A stretch of DNA of 64,000 bases. Source: Palsa-506 sp963709075 (GTDB taxonomy: Bacteria > Actinomycetota > Actinomycetes > Streptosporangiales > Streptosporangiaceae). Under the pieces are notes generated by a model, which was not told the DNA's origin, searched no databases, and saw only the letters and a list, made by a program, of their open reading frames with translations. The translations under genes were made by a program, and so were the position numbers. Location of the stretch: NCBI GenBank assembly GCA_963709075.1, contig CAVPUY010000008.1, positions 124,001 through 188,000 of the forward strand. Reading direction: 5' to 3'. This document shows, in pieces, positions 55,440-63,404 of the stretch (its first letter is position 1; each line of letters begins with the position of its first letter).

Positions 55440-56396
55440 ATGCCGCAGCAGAGGCGGGGACTGGGCAAGGGGCTCGGCGCCCTGATCCCGACGGCGCCGC
55501 CCGCGGGCACGGCGGAAGCGGCTGACGCAGGCACCTGGCACGCTTCCACGGCCAGCGCCGAGCCGGGTGCGGCAGGCCGGGCGGGCGCCTACTTCGACGA
55601 GGTGCCGGCCGGCGCGATCACGCCGAACCCCCGTCAGCCGCGTCAGGTGTTCGACGAGGACGCGCTTGACGAGCTGGCCGACTCGATCCGCGCGGTGGGC
55701 CTGCTGCAGCCGGTGGTCGTCCGGGCGGTCATGCCGGGGCACTACGAAATCGTCATGGGCGAGCGGCGGTGGCGAGCCTGTGAGCGGGCCGGACTGGCCC
55801 ACATCCCGGCGATCGTCCGGCGGACTTCCGATGATGACCTGCTCAGGGACGCCCTGATCGAGAATCTGCACAGGGAGCAGCTCAACCCGCTCGAGGAGGC
55901 CGCCGCTTACCAGCAGCTGCTCGATGATTTCGGCGCGACGCACGAGGAGCTTGCCCGCCGGGTCGGGCGGTCCCGGCCGCATATCTCCAATACCCTGCGG
56001 CTGCTGCAGCTGCCGCCGGAGGTCCAGCGCCGGGTGGCTGCCGGGGTCCTGAGTGCGGGTCACGCCCGGGCCCTGCTTGCCGTGCAGGATCCTGCCGCGC
56101 TGGAGCATCTCGCCCACCGGATCGTCGCCGAGGGCCTGTCGGTGCGAGCGGTTGAGGAGATCGTGGCGCTCGGCGCGCAGCCGGCGAAGCCTCCCCGGCA
56201 GCAGCCCGCCAGGCCGCCGACGGCGCCCGCCCTGCGGAAACTCGCCGACCGGTTGTCAGATGCCTTCGAGACCCGGGTCAAGGTCGAACTCGGCCAGCGC
56301 AAGGGAAAGATCGTGGTCGAGTTCGCGTCGCTTGAGGACCTGGAGCGGATCGTCGAGGCAATGTCGCCCGGCTCGGTGCAGCCCCGGAGCGCCTGA
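55440..56396 (+). CDS. parB: Chromosome partitioning protein ParB
   Basis: 318 residues. RRGLGKGLGALIP begins the protein, the CTPase/DNA sliding motif is GERRWRACERAG, and the helix-turn-helix includes EELARRVGRSRPHISNTLRL. The C-terminal dimer domain ends at VEAMSPGSVQ. GAGGAGAGG lies 8 bp before ATG 55440. Binds the two parS sites in this window. Confidence 0.96.
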   Translation: MPQQRRGLGKGLGALIPTAPPAGTAEAADAGTWHASTASAEPGAAGRAGAYFDEVPAGAITPNPRQPRQVFDEDALDELADSIRAVGLLQPVVVRAVMPGHYEIVMGERRWRACERAGLAHIPAIVRRTSDDDLLRDALIENLHREQLNPLEEAAAYQQLLDDFGATHEELARRVGRSRPHISNTLRLLQLPPEVQRRVAAGVLSAGHARALLAVQDPAALEHLAHRIVAEGLSVRAVEEIVALGAQPAKPPRQQPARPPTAPALRKLADRLSDAFETRVKVELGQRKGKIVVEFASLEDLERIVEAMSPGSVQPRSA

Positions 56397-56515
56397 CCGC
56401 GGAGCGCCTGACCGCGGCGCGGCGGCCGGCCAGGACAGCCGGTCCGGCCAGCGTCGCCGGCCGTCCCGGCCGGTGGGGTCCGCTACGTGCTGGATCGTGC
56501 GACCGGCCACGTCCT

Positions 56516-56545
56516 GAGGTGTGCGATTGCGCGATCCACCACCTT
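56516..56545. repeat. Third copy of the dispersed GCGCGATCCACCAC repeat
   Basis: GGTGTGCGATTGCGCGATCC continues as ACCACCTTC; it matches the two copies at 15684-15745 with a few substitutions. It lies just beyond the 3' end of the serine recombinase gene. Confidence 0.75.
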
Positions 56546-56558
56546 CGGGACGTGCGCT

Positions 56559-58844
56559 TCATACTGCTTTCCTTTCCAGGCGTTGTGCGGCTTGGGTTTT
56601 GATATCGGGCGGGAGCTTGTAGGAGCGGGCGATCCGCTGGAGGCATGCGCGTTCGATTGCAGGGGTGAGATCGATCCATAGCCGCCCGGCGCCGCCTCGC
56701 CGGGCGGGGAGGTGGCCGTTGGCGGCCCATGCGTAGATGACGTCGGGCTTGACGCCGAGCCGGCGGGCGGCCTCGGCGATGCTCAGCTCGTCATCGGCCT
56801 GCGGGGTGGAGTCGGTGTCGCGGTGCTGGTGGGCCGAACTGGCGGCGCGCGCGTGGCAGGCGGCTTCCACGTCGGGCGGGAAGGGGATGGCCCAGCGTCC
56901 GGCCGGGCCGCGGCGGGCTGCCAGGTAGCCGTCCCGGATCCAGTAGTGGATGGTGCCGGTGGACACGCCGATGATCTGGGCGATCTGGCGGGGGGTGAGC
57001 TCGCCGTCTTCGAGCAGGCCGGGGTAGGGGATGTGGTGGTAGTTGCGCAGGTTGGCAGCGGCGACGCCGTCGAAGGGCTGCCCGGTGCCGGTGCGGTGCC
57101 CGGCGTCGTTGAGCTCCCGGGCGAGGGCGTTGTTGTCCAGGCTGGCGCCGATGCGGCGGGCGAGCTCGATCGCGGCAGGGTCGGTGCAGCGCAGCTGGAC
57201 GGCGCTGCGGCGGCGGGTGACCTTGATCTGCTGGCTGGCGCCGGACTTCCAGTGCAGCCCGACCGAGAGCTGGGCGGGGTCGTCAGCGGACGGGGTGATG
57301 GTGACGTCGGCGAGCAGGGTGCGCAGCAGCCGCTTGCGGTCCTTGTCGCTGGTGGTCGGGGCCGACCACAGGGCGGGCAGGTCCGCGATCGCGGCGGCCA
57401 GCTGCCCGGGGCTGGGCAGCCCGGGCTGGGCGGAGCGCTGCGCAGCGAGCGCGGCGTCGGCGCCGGCCAGGTCGGTGAGCCTGGCCTCCCAGCGGGCCTC
57501 CAGGCTGCGGGCAACCAGCCGGTTCTCCGGCTCGCAGGCCAGGAAGGCGCGCTCGGCCCGGTCGGCGTCGTAGCGCGCCCGCTCGGCGGCCAGCTCGGCG
57601 GCGCGGACCGACCGCTGCCGCCGGGCGGTGACCTCCCCGGCGGCGGCCAGCGCCAGCGCGACCTGCGCGGGCTCGACTGCGGCCAGCAGCGCGGGGGCCA
57701 CGGCCTCATCGATAGTGTCAGCGCGGACCGACCCGCACAGCGGCGTGGCGACATGGTCGGCGCGCGAGTGCGAGCACTCATAGCGGGGGTAGCGGTCCTG
57801 GTAGCGGACCTGCATCGAGCGGCCGCAGGCGCCGCAGAACACGATGCCCTGGCACAGCGCGCTGCCTTCCCGGGGCGGGCGGGCGCCGGCGTTGGTGCGG
57901 TTGGCGGCCAGCTTCGCCTCGTTGGCGAGATAGTCCTCCCAGCTGATGTAACCCTGGTGGTGGTCAGGGATGAGCACTTCCCACTGGTCGCGGGGCAGCT
58001 CGGTGACCGAGGAGCGCACCGAGCCGTCCAGTTCGACGAGCTGGCGGGAGCGGCGGCGCCCGAACACGTACGCCCCGGCGTATGCCGGGTTCCGCAGGAT
58101 CCCGGCAGCGCGGGCGTGGGTGAGCCTGCCCCACCGGACCTGCCCGGCCCAGACCCCGCCGTAGGCGCGGCGAGGGAACCGGCGGCCTGCGAACGCGCCG
58201 GCCACCCCGTAGGCCGACCCGGTGGCGGTGAAGGCGGCGAACACGTCGCTGACCGCGGCGGCGACCTCCTCATCGGGGTCGATGACCACACTGTCCTCGT
58301 CGTCATAGACGAACCCGACGGGCAGCGGGACGCGCAGCTCGCCGCGGCGGGCAGCGGCCCGCTTGGCCTCGTTCATCCGGCTGGTCAGCCAGTGCAGCTC
58401 TGCTTCGGACATCTGGCTTTTCAGGCCCAGCAGCAGCCGGTCGTTAAAATCGGACAGGTCATAGACGCCATCGTTGTCGATGACCAGGGTGGATGTCAGG
58501 CGGGCCAGCTCCAGCAAGCGGGCCAGGTCGGCGCTGGAGCGGGCAAGCCGGGAGACCTCCAGCCCGAACACCGCCCCCACCTCGCCCAGGCACACCTGGG
58601 CGACCAGCTGCTTGAACCCCTCCCGGTGGCTGGCGCTGCGCCCGGACAGGCCCAGGTCGGCGTCGATCACCTCGATGCCGCCGGCCGGCCAGCCCAGCCG
58701 GGCCGCCAGCCCGGCCAGCCCGTACTGCCGGGCGGTGGACTCGGTGTGCTCGCGGACCTGCACCAGGGTCGACTGGCGGACATACACGATCGCCGTGCGC
58801 TCCAGATGGGACCCGGTCACCTTCTGCTCGCCGCGGATCACCAC
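56559..58844 (-). CDS. Large serine recombinase with two C-terminal helix-turn-helix domains
   Basis: 761 residues. The resolvase domain has the nucleophile Ser in IVYVRQSTLVQV and EVSRLARSS, followed by the recombinase domain (RNPAYAGAYVFGRRRSR), a zinc ribbon (CQGIVFCGACGRSMQVRY, later CSHSRADH) and a coiled coil rich in Ala/Glu/Arg. Unusually, two Xis/MerR-like helix-turn-helix units close the protein: LTPRQIAQIIGVSTGTIHYW and LSIAEAARRLGVKPDVIYAW. It probably inserts or inverts its own cassette. GTG 58844 start. It looks intact. Confidence 0.92.
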   Translation of the reverse strand: MVIRGEQKVTGSHLERTAIVYVRQSTLVQVREHTESTARQYGLAGLAARLGWPAGGIEVIDADLGLSGRSASHREGFKQLVAQVCLGEVGAVFGLEVSRLARSSADLARLLELARLTSTLVIDNDGVYDLSDFNDRLLLGLKSQMSEAELHWLTSRMNEAKRAAARRGELRVPLPVGFVYDDEDSVVIDPDEEVAAAVSDVFAAFTATGSAYGVAGAFAGRRFPRRAYGGVWAGQVRWGRLTHARAAGILRNPAYAGAYVFGRRRSRQLVELDGSVRSSVTELPRDQWEVLIPDHHQGYISWEDYLANEAKLAANRTNAGARPPREGSALCQGIVFCGACGRSMQVRYQDRYPRYECSHSRADHVATPLCGSVRADTIDEAVAPALLAAVEPAQVALALAAAGEVTARRQRSVRAAELAAERARYDADRAERAFLACEPENRLVARSLEARWEARLTDLAGADAALAAQRSAQPGLPSPGQLAAAIADLPALWSAPTTSDKDRKRLLRTLLADVTITPSADDPAQLSVGLHWKSGASQQIKVTRRRSAVQLRCTDPAAIELARRIGASLDNNALARELNDAGHRTGTGQPFDGVAAANLRNYHHIPYPGLLEDGELTPRQIAQIIGVSTGTIHYWIRDGYLAARRGPAGRWAIPFPPDVEAACHARAASSAHQHRDTDSTPQADDELSIAEAARRLGVKPDVIYAWAANGHLPARRGGAGRLWIDLTPAIERACLQRIARSYKLPPDIKTQAAQRLERKAV

Positions 58845-58968
58845 CGCTCACCGCCGCCAGCCCGCCTGCGAGCGCCGCCTCGGCCATGTTGGCCAGCGGC
58901 GCGACCATCTCCGCCCACGCGCCGCCGGCCACCCCGGACGGCGCCAGCGTGCAGGCTGGGGGCATCGG

Positions 58969-59319
58969 CTAGTCCAGCTCCCGGCGGGACAGCAGCTCCA
59001 GGTTGACCGCCGATATCTCCTCCAGCCTCTCCTGCAGCCGCCTGGATACCTCCAGGTGCGAGCGGACCGCGTCCGCCAGAACCGCCGGCACGTAGACCAT
59101 GCGGCCCGCGACCGACAGGTACGCATACGGCCCGTGCAACTCGCCTCGCGCGCACCGGCACCCCTCCTTCCCGCAGCGCCGCCGCTGCTCCACCAGCGAG
59201 CCCGCCAGGAACGCCGCAGCCTGCGGCAGCCCGGCCACCAGCCGGTCCCGCCGCTCCCGCAGCTCCGCCAGGGACAGCATCGCAAGATCGTTCCTGTGTG
59301 TAGTCATCACACAAGACAT
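58969..59319 (-). CDS. DUF6788-like protein with a zinc-binding motif
   Basis: 116 residues. The central block RRRCGKEGCRCARGELHGPY carries closely spaced Cys residues that probably bind zinc, followed by YAYLSVAGRMVYVPAVLAD and a helical C-terminus. Such proteins are commonly encoded next to YVRQS-type serine recombinases. An internal ATG (MTTHRNDL) could be the true start. 124 bp to the recombinase start. Confidence 0.78.
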   Translation of the reverse strand: MSCVMTTHRNDLAMLSLAELRERRDRLVAGLPQAAAFLAGSLVEQRRRCGKEGCRCARGELHGPYAYLSVAGRMVYVPAVLADAVRSHLEVSRRLQERLEEISAVNLELLSRRELD

Positions 59320-59349
59320 TCTCAGCCGAGAAGACGCGGGTCAACGACC

Positions 59350-59607
59350 TCACCCCTCGTGTCGCGGCTCGATGGCCGTAATCACCCCGGCCAGATCGAT
59401 CAGAACCTCATAAGTCAGCGGCACATCAGCCGCCGCGGGGCCGCGATCGGTCCAGGCCAGCGGCACCATCAGCGAGCCCAGCGGCCCGCCCTCGCAGCTG
59501 ACCGCCAGCCCGCCGGCCAGCTTCCGCTCGAACAGCACCCGCAGCCGCTGCCCGGACAGCGGATGAAACGGGTGGGTGACCGTGACGAACGGTTCCGGAA
59601 CCTCATG
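59350..59607 (-). CDS. DUF5372-like protein
   Basis: Read on the minus strand the frame contains EVPEPFVTVTHPFHPLSGQR then LRVLFERKLAGG, and further GSLMVPLAWTDRGPA, the pattern of small DUF5372 proteins. No ATG, GTG or TTG precedes the conserved part in this frame: the first start codon is the GTG at 59538, inside the domain, so the true start is uncertain or the gene is damaged. It is the upstream member of the recombinase cassette. Confidence 0.65.
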   Translation of the reverse strand, partial: HEVPEPFVTVTHPFHPLSGQRLRVLFERKLAGGLAVSCEGGPLGSLMVPLAWTDRGPAAADVPLTYEVLIDLAGVITAIEPRHEG

Positions 59608-59720
59608 CCGCCTGCGCGAGCGGGCAGTTTGCGGGTTCCGTGGGCAGCGTGCCGGACCGGCTACGGCAGCGCCGTCGGCGGACTTGCCGTGGCCGCTGCG
59701 GGGCGGCGGTCTGGAATGAC

Positions 59721-59736
59721 GGTTTCACGTGAAACA
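59721..59736. promoter_or_regulatory. parS: parS centromere site 2
   Basis: GGTTTCACGTGAAACA contains the perfect 14-bp parS palindrome. It lies 3.3 kb downstream of parB, beyond the recombinase cassette. Confidence 0.95.
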
Positions 59737-59856
59737 GCGACGAGTCCTCTTCGGCCGGCTTGCCCGGCCGATTGCTGACGGTGTCGCCGCCAGGCCCATG
59801 ATCAGAATTATTAACGGGCCGGGCAGCGCCGGTCAATCGCGGCCGACGCCTGCAGG

Positions 59857-60027
59857 GGTCCGGCGGCTGCATGGGCCGCGGGTCAGGGTCCGGCGGCTGC
59901 AGGGGCCGCGGGTCAGGGTCCGGCGGCTGCAGGGGCCGCGGGTCAGGGTCCGGGCTGCACGGGCCGCGGGTCAGGGTCCGGGCTGCACGGGCCGCGGGTC
60001 AGGGTCCGGCGGCTGCAGGGGCCGCGG
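59857..60027. repeat. Minisatellite of 28-30 bp units
   Basis: Nearly six head-to-tail units starting GGTCCGG and ending GCGGGTCAG: three of 30 bp, two of 28 bp and a final partial unit. The lengths are not multiples of three, so it is noncoding. No unique spacers, hence not a CRISPR array. It fills the space between parS 2 and the threonine aldolase gene. Confidence 0.93.
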
Positions 60028-60041
60028 CCGGCGCAGACCTG

Positions 60042-61073
60042 CTAGCCGGCGGCGGTTACCGTGCGGACGGTGGCCACAAAGGCATCCACGTCGGCCTCGG
60101 CCGTGTCGAACGCGGTCATCCAGCGGACCACATTCTCCGCGGCGTCCCAGACGTGAAAGTCCCAGTCGCGCTGCAGCGCGCTGATCTGCCCGGCAGCCAG
60201 GACCGCGAACACCGCATTGGCCTCGGCCGGATAGCGCAGCCGCACTCCGGGCAGGCCGCCGACGCCCTCGGCCAGCCGCGCGGCCATTGCGTTCGCATGG
60301 CTGGCACTGTCCCGCCAGAGCCCGTCCTCGAGCAGCGCGACGAACTGGGCGGCCAGGTAGCGCATCTTCGACGCCAGCTGCATCTGCTGCTTGCGCTGAA
60401 AGGGCGCCGCGGCCGCCACCTCCTCGTTCATCACGATGACGGCCTCCGCGCCAACTGCGCCATTCTTGGTGCCGCCGAAGCTGAGCACGTCAGCGTGAGC
60501 CGCGATCTCCCCGAGCTGGCAGCCAAGCCAGGCCGCGGCGTTGGCCAGCCGCGCGCCGTCGAGATAAAGCCGCAGGTCATTGGCGCGGCAGAACCCGGCG
60601 AGATCTCGCAGCTCCGGCAGCGTGTAACAGGTGCCAAGCTCGGTCACCTGGGCAATGGCAACAGCGCGCGGCTGGGCACGATGCTCATCCCCCCGCCCGG
60701 CCAGCCGGGCGGCCACCAGGCCCGGCGTCAGCTTCCCGTCCGGTGCCGGAACCTGCAGCAGCTTGCTGCCGAGCACGCGCTCGGGGGCGCCGCACTCGTC
60801 TACGTTGAGATGCGAGCTCTCCGCGCAGATGATCGCCTCGAACGGGCGGACCAGCAGGCTCAGCCCGAGAACGTTTGCGGCCGTGCCGTTGAAGACGAAG
60901 TACACGCCGCCGCGGGCACCGAATTCCTCGCGCAGCCGCGCGGTCGCCTGCGCGGTCCAGGGATCGGCGCCGTACGCCGGAAAACTGCCGGCGTTCGCCT
61001 CGCTGATCTTGCGCAGCACGGCGTTATGGACGCCAGCGTGATTGTCACTTCCGAAGCTGCGGTAGGCCGTCAT
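60042..61073 (-). CDS. Low-specificity L-threonine aldolase-like PLP enzyme
   Basis: 343 residues of the beta-eliminating lyase/threonine aldolase family. SFGSDNHAGVHNAVLRKISE starts the fold, YLDGARLANAAAWLG holds the PLP-binding Asp, and the Schiff-base Lys is in SFGGTKNGAVGAE. It cleaves threonine or related beta-hydroxy amino acids to glycine and an aldehyde. Full length. ATG 61073. Confidence 0.93.
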   Translation of the reverse strand: MTAYRSFGSDNHAGVHNAVLRKISEANAGSFPAYGADPWTAQATARLREEFGARGGVYFVFNGTAANVLGLSLLVRPFEAIICAESSHLNVDECGAPERVLGSKLLQVPAPDGKLTPGLVAARLAGRGDEHRAQPRAVAIAQVTELGTCYTLPELRDLAGFCRANDLRLYLDGARLANAAAWLGCQLGEIAAHADVLSFGGTKNGAVGAEAVIVMNEEVAAAAPFQRKQQMQLASKMRYLAAQFVALLEDGLWRDSASHANAMAARLAEGVGGLPGVRLRYPAEANAVFAVLAAGQISALQRDWDFHVWDAAENVVRWMTAFDTAEADVDAFVATVRTVTAAG

Positions 61074-61283
61074 CCGCCGAGCCTAGCGATCATCGGTTCC
61101 GCCGGGACTGGCTGCCGGCAGGCTGTCTGTCGCAGCCGGTGCCCGGCCGTCGTGGTCGGCGGGACCTGCCGGGCGTGAGTACGATATCCGGTGACGGGAC
61201 GGCCCCGGCCACGCCGTAGGCCAATGTGCTGCCATTCTGGCATCCCGTCAGTACGACCGCTGTCACGAGCACAGGAGTGTCGG

Positions 61284-61901
61284 GTGTCGCGTCGTCTTGC
61301 CAGCATCACCCTGGACAATCTGGATGACGTGCCGCCGAAATGCCGCCGCTGCGTGTTCTGGGAACTGGATCCGGTGAGCCACGCCAGGGCGGTGGAGACC
61401 GGGGACTCCGCGCTGGAGAAGGAGTCGTGGGTCTCCTCGGTGCTGCTGGAGTGGGGCAGCTGCGGGAAGATCATCTACGTCGACGGCATCCCGGCCGGAT
61501 ACATGCTCTACGCGCCGCCGCAATACGTCCCGCGGTCAGTGGCCTTCCCGACCAGCCCGGTCAGCGCGGACGCGGTACTGCTGATGACCGCTCATGTGCT
61601 CGGCGACTTCGTCGGCGGCGGGCTGGGCCGGATGCTGGTGCAAGGAATGGCCAAGGACATGACTCGCCGGGGAGTCAAGGCCATCGAGGCGTACGGCGAC
61701 CTGCGATGGCAGGGGCTGTCCTGCGTCGTCCCGGCGGACTACCTGCTGGCAGTCGGCTTCAAGACCGTCCGCCCGCACCCGCACTACCCCCGGCTGCGGC
61801 TTGAGCTGAAGACCGCGCTTTCCTGGCGGGAGGACGTGGAGGTCGCGCTGGAGCGGCTGCTCGGCTCGATGAGCCCGGAGCGCGCCTTCCGGCTGGCCTG
61901 A
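61284..61901 (+). CDS. GNAT-family acetyltransferase
   Basis: 205 residues: ASITLDNLDDVPPKCRRCVF and WELDPVSHAR form an unusual N-terminus with three Cys within 20 residues; the acetyl-CoA loop is FVGGGLGRMLVQGMAKDM, and GFKTVRPHPHYPRLRLEL ends the fold. This protein is a regular resident of the actinobacterial parB-trxA interval. GTG 61284 with AGGAG upstream. Confidence 0.9.
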   Translation: MSRRLASITLDNLDDVPPKCRRCVFWELDPVSHARAVETGDSALEKESWVSSVLLEWGSCGKIIYVDGIPAGYMLYAPPQYVPRSVAFPTSPVSADAVLLMTAHVLGDFVGGGLGRMLVQGMAKDMTRRGVKAIEAYGDLRWQGLSCVVPADYLLAVGFKTVRPHPHYPRLRLELKTALSWREDVEVALERLLGSMSPERAFRLA

Positions 61902-62021
61902 ACGCGGGGCTGGGTGGCCGGCAGCGCGGGGAGTGGCTCAGGGCGCCCGCCCCGCCTACTATGCCGCCCGGGCCGGGCACCGAACCGGGAGCTCTCAGCT
62001 CAGCCGACGGCCGGCTGCAGC

Positions 62022-62345
62022 TCAGATGAAGTCGGCTAGCTCACGCAGCAGCGCCGACTTCGGCTTCGCGCCGACGATCTCCTTGACGACCTCGCCGCCG
62101 GAGAACACGCTGAGCGTCGGGATGTTCCTGATCCCGTATCGCTGCGAGACTACCGGGTTCTCGTCCACGTTCAGCTTGACCACGGCGATCTTGTCGGCGT
62201 GCTCGGTAGCGATCTCCTCGAGAACCGGGGCGACCTGACGGCACGGACCGCACCACTCGGCCCAGTAGTCCACGATGACCGGCTTCTCGCTCTTCAGTAC
62301 ATCGAGCTCGAAGCTCGCGTCGGTCACTTTCTTAGTTGCGCCCAC
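62022..62345 (-). CDS. trxA: Thioredoxin
   Basis: 107 residues with the active site AEWCGPCRQVAPVLEEI and the cis-Pro in IRNIPTLSVF. It reduces protein disulfides with electrons from TrxB, encoded just upstream on the same strand. Complete. Confidence 0.98.
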   Translation of the reverse strand: MGATKKVTDASFELDVLKSEKPVIVDYWAEWCGPCRQVAPVLEEIATEHADKIAVVKLNVDENPVVSQRYGIRNIPTLSVFSGGEVVKEIVGAKPKSALLRELADFI

Positions 62346-62400
62346 GATGCGGACTTCCTTTCGTCATAGCTAAGCGATGTGAATTCTCCGGACCACGGCT

Positions 62401-63333
62401 TCAGGACTCGTTGTCGGCCAGCCAGCGCTCAGCGTCCAGAGCGGCCGCGCAGCCGGTGCCGGCGGCCGTGACCGCCTGGCGGTAGGTATGGTCCACAACG
62501 TCCCCGGCCGCGAATACGCCGTCGATGGCTGTCCGCGTGGACGGCTGCTCCACCAGCAGGTATCCCTCCTCGTCGGCCGCAAGTACCTCGGTGAACAGCT
62601 CGCTGCGCGGGTCGTGGCCGATCGCCACGAAGATGCCGCTTACCTCAAGCGTGCCCTCCTCGCCGGTCTTGACGTTGCGGAGCTTCAGCCCGGTCACCCG
62701 GTCCTCGCCGACTACCTCGGTGACCTCGCTGTCCCAGGCGAACCGGATCTTCGGGTTCGCCAGCGCGCGATCCTGCATGATCTTCGAGGCGCGCAGCGCG
62801 TCGCGACGGTGGATAACCGTGACCGAGCGCGCGAATCGGGTCAGGAAGGTGGCCTCCTCCATCGCCGAGTCACCGCCGCCGACCACCGCGATGTCCTGCT
62901 CACGGAAGAAGAAGCCGTCACAGGTAGCGCACCAGGACACGCCGTGGCCGGAAAGCCGTTTCTCGCCGGGGATACCGAGCTCGCGGTAGCTCGAGCCGGT
63001 CGCGATGATCACCGTCTTGGCCAGGAACGTGTCGCCGCCGACCCGGACCACCTTCGGGCTGGCCGTCAGGTCGACCTCGGTCACGTCGTCGGGGACGAGT
63101 TCCGCGCCGAAGCGCTCGGCCTGCTTGCGGATCGCGTCCATCAGGTCGGGCCCGAGCACGCCGTCGGGGAAGCCGGGGAAATTCTCCACATCGGTGGTGT
63201 TCATCAGGGCGCCGCCCGAGGTCACCGAGCCCTCGAAGACCAGCGGGTTCAGCCGCGCCCGTGCCGCGTACAAGGCGGCGGTGTACCCGGCGGGCCCGGA
63301 CCCGATGATGATGACATCCCGAACCTCGGTCAC
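62401..63333 (-). CDS. trxB: Thioredoxin reductase
   Basis: 310 residues. FAD motif IIGSGPAGYTAALYAARA, redox centre SWCATCDGFFF, NADPH motif VVGGGDSAMEEATFL and the C-terminal FAD motif VFAAGDVVDHTYRQA. GTG 63333 with an AGAGGGG site; upstream residues in the same frame do not belong to the fold. 55 bp before trxA: an operon. Confidence 0.97.
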   Translation of the reverse strand: MTEVRDVIIIGSGPAGYTAALYAARARLNPLVFEGSVTSGGALMNTTDVENFPGFPDGVLGPDLMDAIRKQAERFGAELVPDDVTEVDLTASPKVVRVGGDTFLAKTVIIATGSSYRELGIPGEKRLSGHGVSWCATCDGFFFREQDIAVVGGGDSAMEEATFLTRFARSVTVIHRRDALRASKIMQDRALANPKIRFAWDSEVTEVVGEDRVTGLKLRNVKTGEEGTLEVSGIFVAIGHDPRSELFTEVLAADEEGYLLVEQPSTRTAIDGVFAAGDVVDHTYRQAVTAAGTGCAAALDAERWLADNES

Positions 63334-63404
63334 GTCTTGCCCCTCTTTCTTTGCACCGGCGTCAACCGATCTTAGGGCCCGGAGATTCCCGCCTGACCGG
63401 GAAC

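Larger units (their letters stand above)
56549..59620 (-). mobile_element. Serine-recombinase cassette (DUF5372, DUF6788, recombinase)
   Basis: Three minus-strand genes, DUF5372-like, DUF6788 and a large serine recombinase, form a compact unit between parB and the second parS, where core actinobacterial genes would normally continue. The dispersed repeat ends at its left edge. No target duplication was recognised, so the outer limits are approximate. Similar three-gene units are known from actinobacterial and other genomes as recombinase islands; that is from memory of family associations. Confidence 0.65.

Noticed and set aside
58459..58965. 168-codon minus frame starting MPPACTLAPSG between DUF6788 and the recombinase
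   Set aside because: Most of it overlaps the recombinase in another frame. The first 40 codons could be a tiny gene but there is no stop or family to support it.
56712..59006. A 764-codon plus-strand frame over the serine recombinase
   Set aside because: Gly/Val/Arg-rich shadow; the minus strand has the full recombinase.
59857..60027. Possible CRISPR array
   Set aside because: Units are contiguous with no unique spacers and there are no cas genes.
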